From Pedosphaera sp. (GTDB lineage Bacteria > Verrucomicrobiota > Verrucomicrobiia > Limisphaerales > Pedosphaeraceae): 35,581 nt of DNA. Position 1 is the first letter of the stretch. Each line of letters starts with the position of its first letter. The notes under the pieces are model-generated. The model was not told the DNA's origin. It searched no databases and saw only the letters and a program-made list of their open reading frames with translations. Location: contig JAQGPC010000245.1 in assembly GCA_028293285.1 (NCBI GenBank), forward strand, positions 1-35,581. Reading direction: 5' to 3'. Of the stretch, positions 34,781 to 35,581 are shown one piece after another. A program made the position numbers and the translations under genes.

Positions 34781-35581
34781 GCAATGCCTTTACCATTCAA
34801 GGCAGGTTCCTCCACTGCCGTGCCTGCCAGCCCAGTCCCGCTTCGGGCATGAATCGGCCCCTTCTTTTCCCGCAGCAAACCACCCGCGTGACCTGCCATG
34901 ACCGCCTGAATTTCTGCCACGATGGCCAGTGCGATCTGTTCCGGGGTGTCCGCGCCTATGTCCAGTCCCACCGGATTGTGCAAGGTGCGCAATTGCGATT
35001 CGTTCGCTACAACCCCTTCCGTTCGCAGTTCAGCGAGCATTTGTTCGGCGCGCTTTCTCGGTCCCATCAGGCCAAGATAACCCAGCGGAACCGGCAGTAA
35101 CGTCTTTAAAAAGTTACGATCTCTCAAATAATTATGGGACATGATGACCGCTGCCGTCCGTTCGCCCAGATCCAATTCTCCCGGCATCCCCTCAGTCGGC
35201 GCCAGTACCACTGCGTCCGCTTCCGGAAACCGCGCGGCGGTGGCATACGCGGGACGCCCATCAACCACCGTCACATGAAAACCCAGTTCCTTGGCCAGCC
35301 GCACCATCGGCTGCGCATCATACCCCGCCCCGCAAATCACCAGCGGCATCGGCGAATGAACCATCTCCGCGAAAATATCAGCGTTGCCGGTCACAAACTC
35401 ATGACGCCTCATCACCGGGCGGCCCGTGCCGAGCGCTTCCCGGGCCTCCGCAAGCATTTTGCTTTTGATGACGCCCTCGGGCAGGTCGCTGAGCATCCGG
35501 CCATCCTGGTGTAGCATCAACCGATTCCCAACCTGCGCATCCGCCCCGCCCTCGACACGCACAACCGTGGCGACGGCGCCG
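34762..35581 (-). CDS. xdhC: XdhC/CoxI-family protein, partial at the window edge
   Basis: The frame stays open to the right edge (GAVATVVRVEGG at its visible start), so the N-terminus lies outside the window. The reading contains the XdhC Rossmann motif LVICGAGYDAQPMVRLAKELGFHVTVVDGRP, followed by VIMSHNYLRDRNFL and PLGYLGLMGPRKR. XdhC proteins hold and sulfurate the molybdenum cofactor and insert it into molybdenum hydroxylases. It is coupled to mocA by a 19-base overlap. The hydroxylase itself should lie upstream, beyond 35581. Confidence 0.92.
   Translation of the reverse strand, partial: GAVATVVRVEGGADAQVGNRLMLHQDGRMLSDLPEGVIKSKMLAEAREALGTGRPVMRRHEFVTGNADIFAEMVHSPMPLVICGAGYDAQPMVRLAKELGFHVTVVDGRPAYATAARFPEADAVVLAPTEGMPGELDLGERTAAVIMSHNYLRDRNFLKTLLPVPLGYLGLMGPRKRAEQMLAELRTEGVVANESQLRTLHNPVGLDIGADTPEQIALAIVAEIQAVMAGHAGGLLREKKGPIHARSGTGLAGTAVEEPALNGKGIACTVSV

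Overview
The window looks like a piece of a Verrucomicrobiota chromosome, most likely from the Pedosphaera/Limisphaerales side of the phylum. The marker genes are a PVC-type propeller dehydrogenase fused to a c-type cytochrome (20238-23261), a Tat-exported sugar isomerase-like partner, a DUF1559-style pilin-like protein ending in an H-x-NVLHVDGH motif, very large secreted Ig/RCC1 proteins, and menaquinone synthesis by the futalosine route. This assignment comes from gene content only. No rRNA or tRNA gene was seen.

Left end (1-9551): a 7-bp tandem repeat borders a 1220-residue minus-strand protein made of a seven-blade WD40 propeller, a Roc-like GTPase, a COR-like region with a Cys4 knuckle, and an intact calcineurin-type phosphoesterase. 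It is partly AT-rich compared with its neighbours and is the best candidate for an undescribed signalling or defence protein. Next come a MarR regulator with its own operator-promoter and an apparently leaderless start, two small lipoproteins, a membrane protein with a GspG-like tail, an alkyltransferase-like DNA-binding protein, a MerR/GyrI regulator with a classic 19-bp-spacer promoter, and a UbiD decarboxylase whose coding sequence contains a heptanucleotide tandem repeat.

Middle (9552-20110): an 874-bp spacer built of degenerate 10-bp repeats precedes a pilin-like gene with a strong terminator. A nucleotide-sugar epimerase gene lies between two copies of a dispersed repeat, followed by an exported amidase. 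A stack of inverted-repeat elements (13917-14450) leads into the compact operon ubiX-mqnP-mqnE-mqnA-zinc-ribbon gene. With the nearby ubiD, this covers the first step (MqnA), the radical-SAM step (MqnE), prenylation (MqnP) and the UbiD/UbiX decarboxylation of futalosine-route menaquinone synthesis. Convergent to the operon are an NDP-sugar pyrophosphorylase and a two-gene nucleotidyltransferase/small-protein module that resembles a toxin-antitoxin pair.

Right end (20238-35581): the cytochrome-dehydrogenase and isomerase pair, an unrecognised 802-residue secreted protein, a small Cys4 protein, and a 2196-residue secreted protein (three propeller modules, two BACON-like domains, seven Ig-like domains, six RCC1-like repeats). 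The giant gene lies between two broken 3' fragments of a yjbQ-type gene in the same orientation, which points to a past insertion or duplication. The window ends in an xdhC-mocA pair for molybdenum-hydroxylase maturation. xdhC runs off the right edge.
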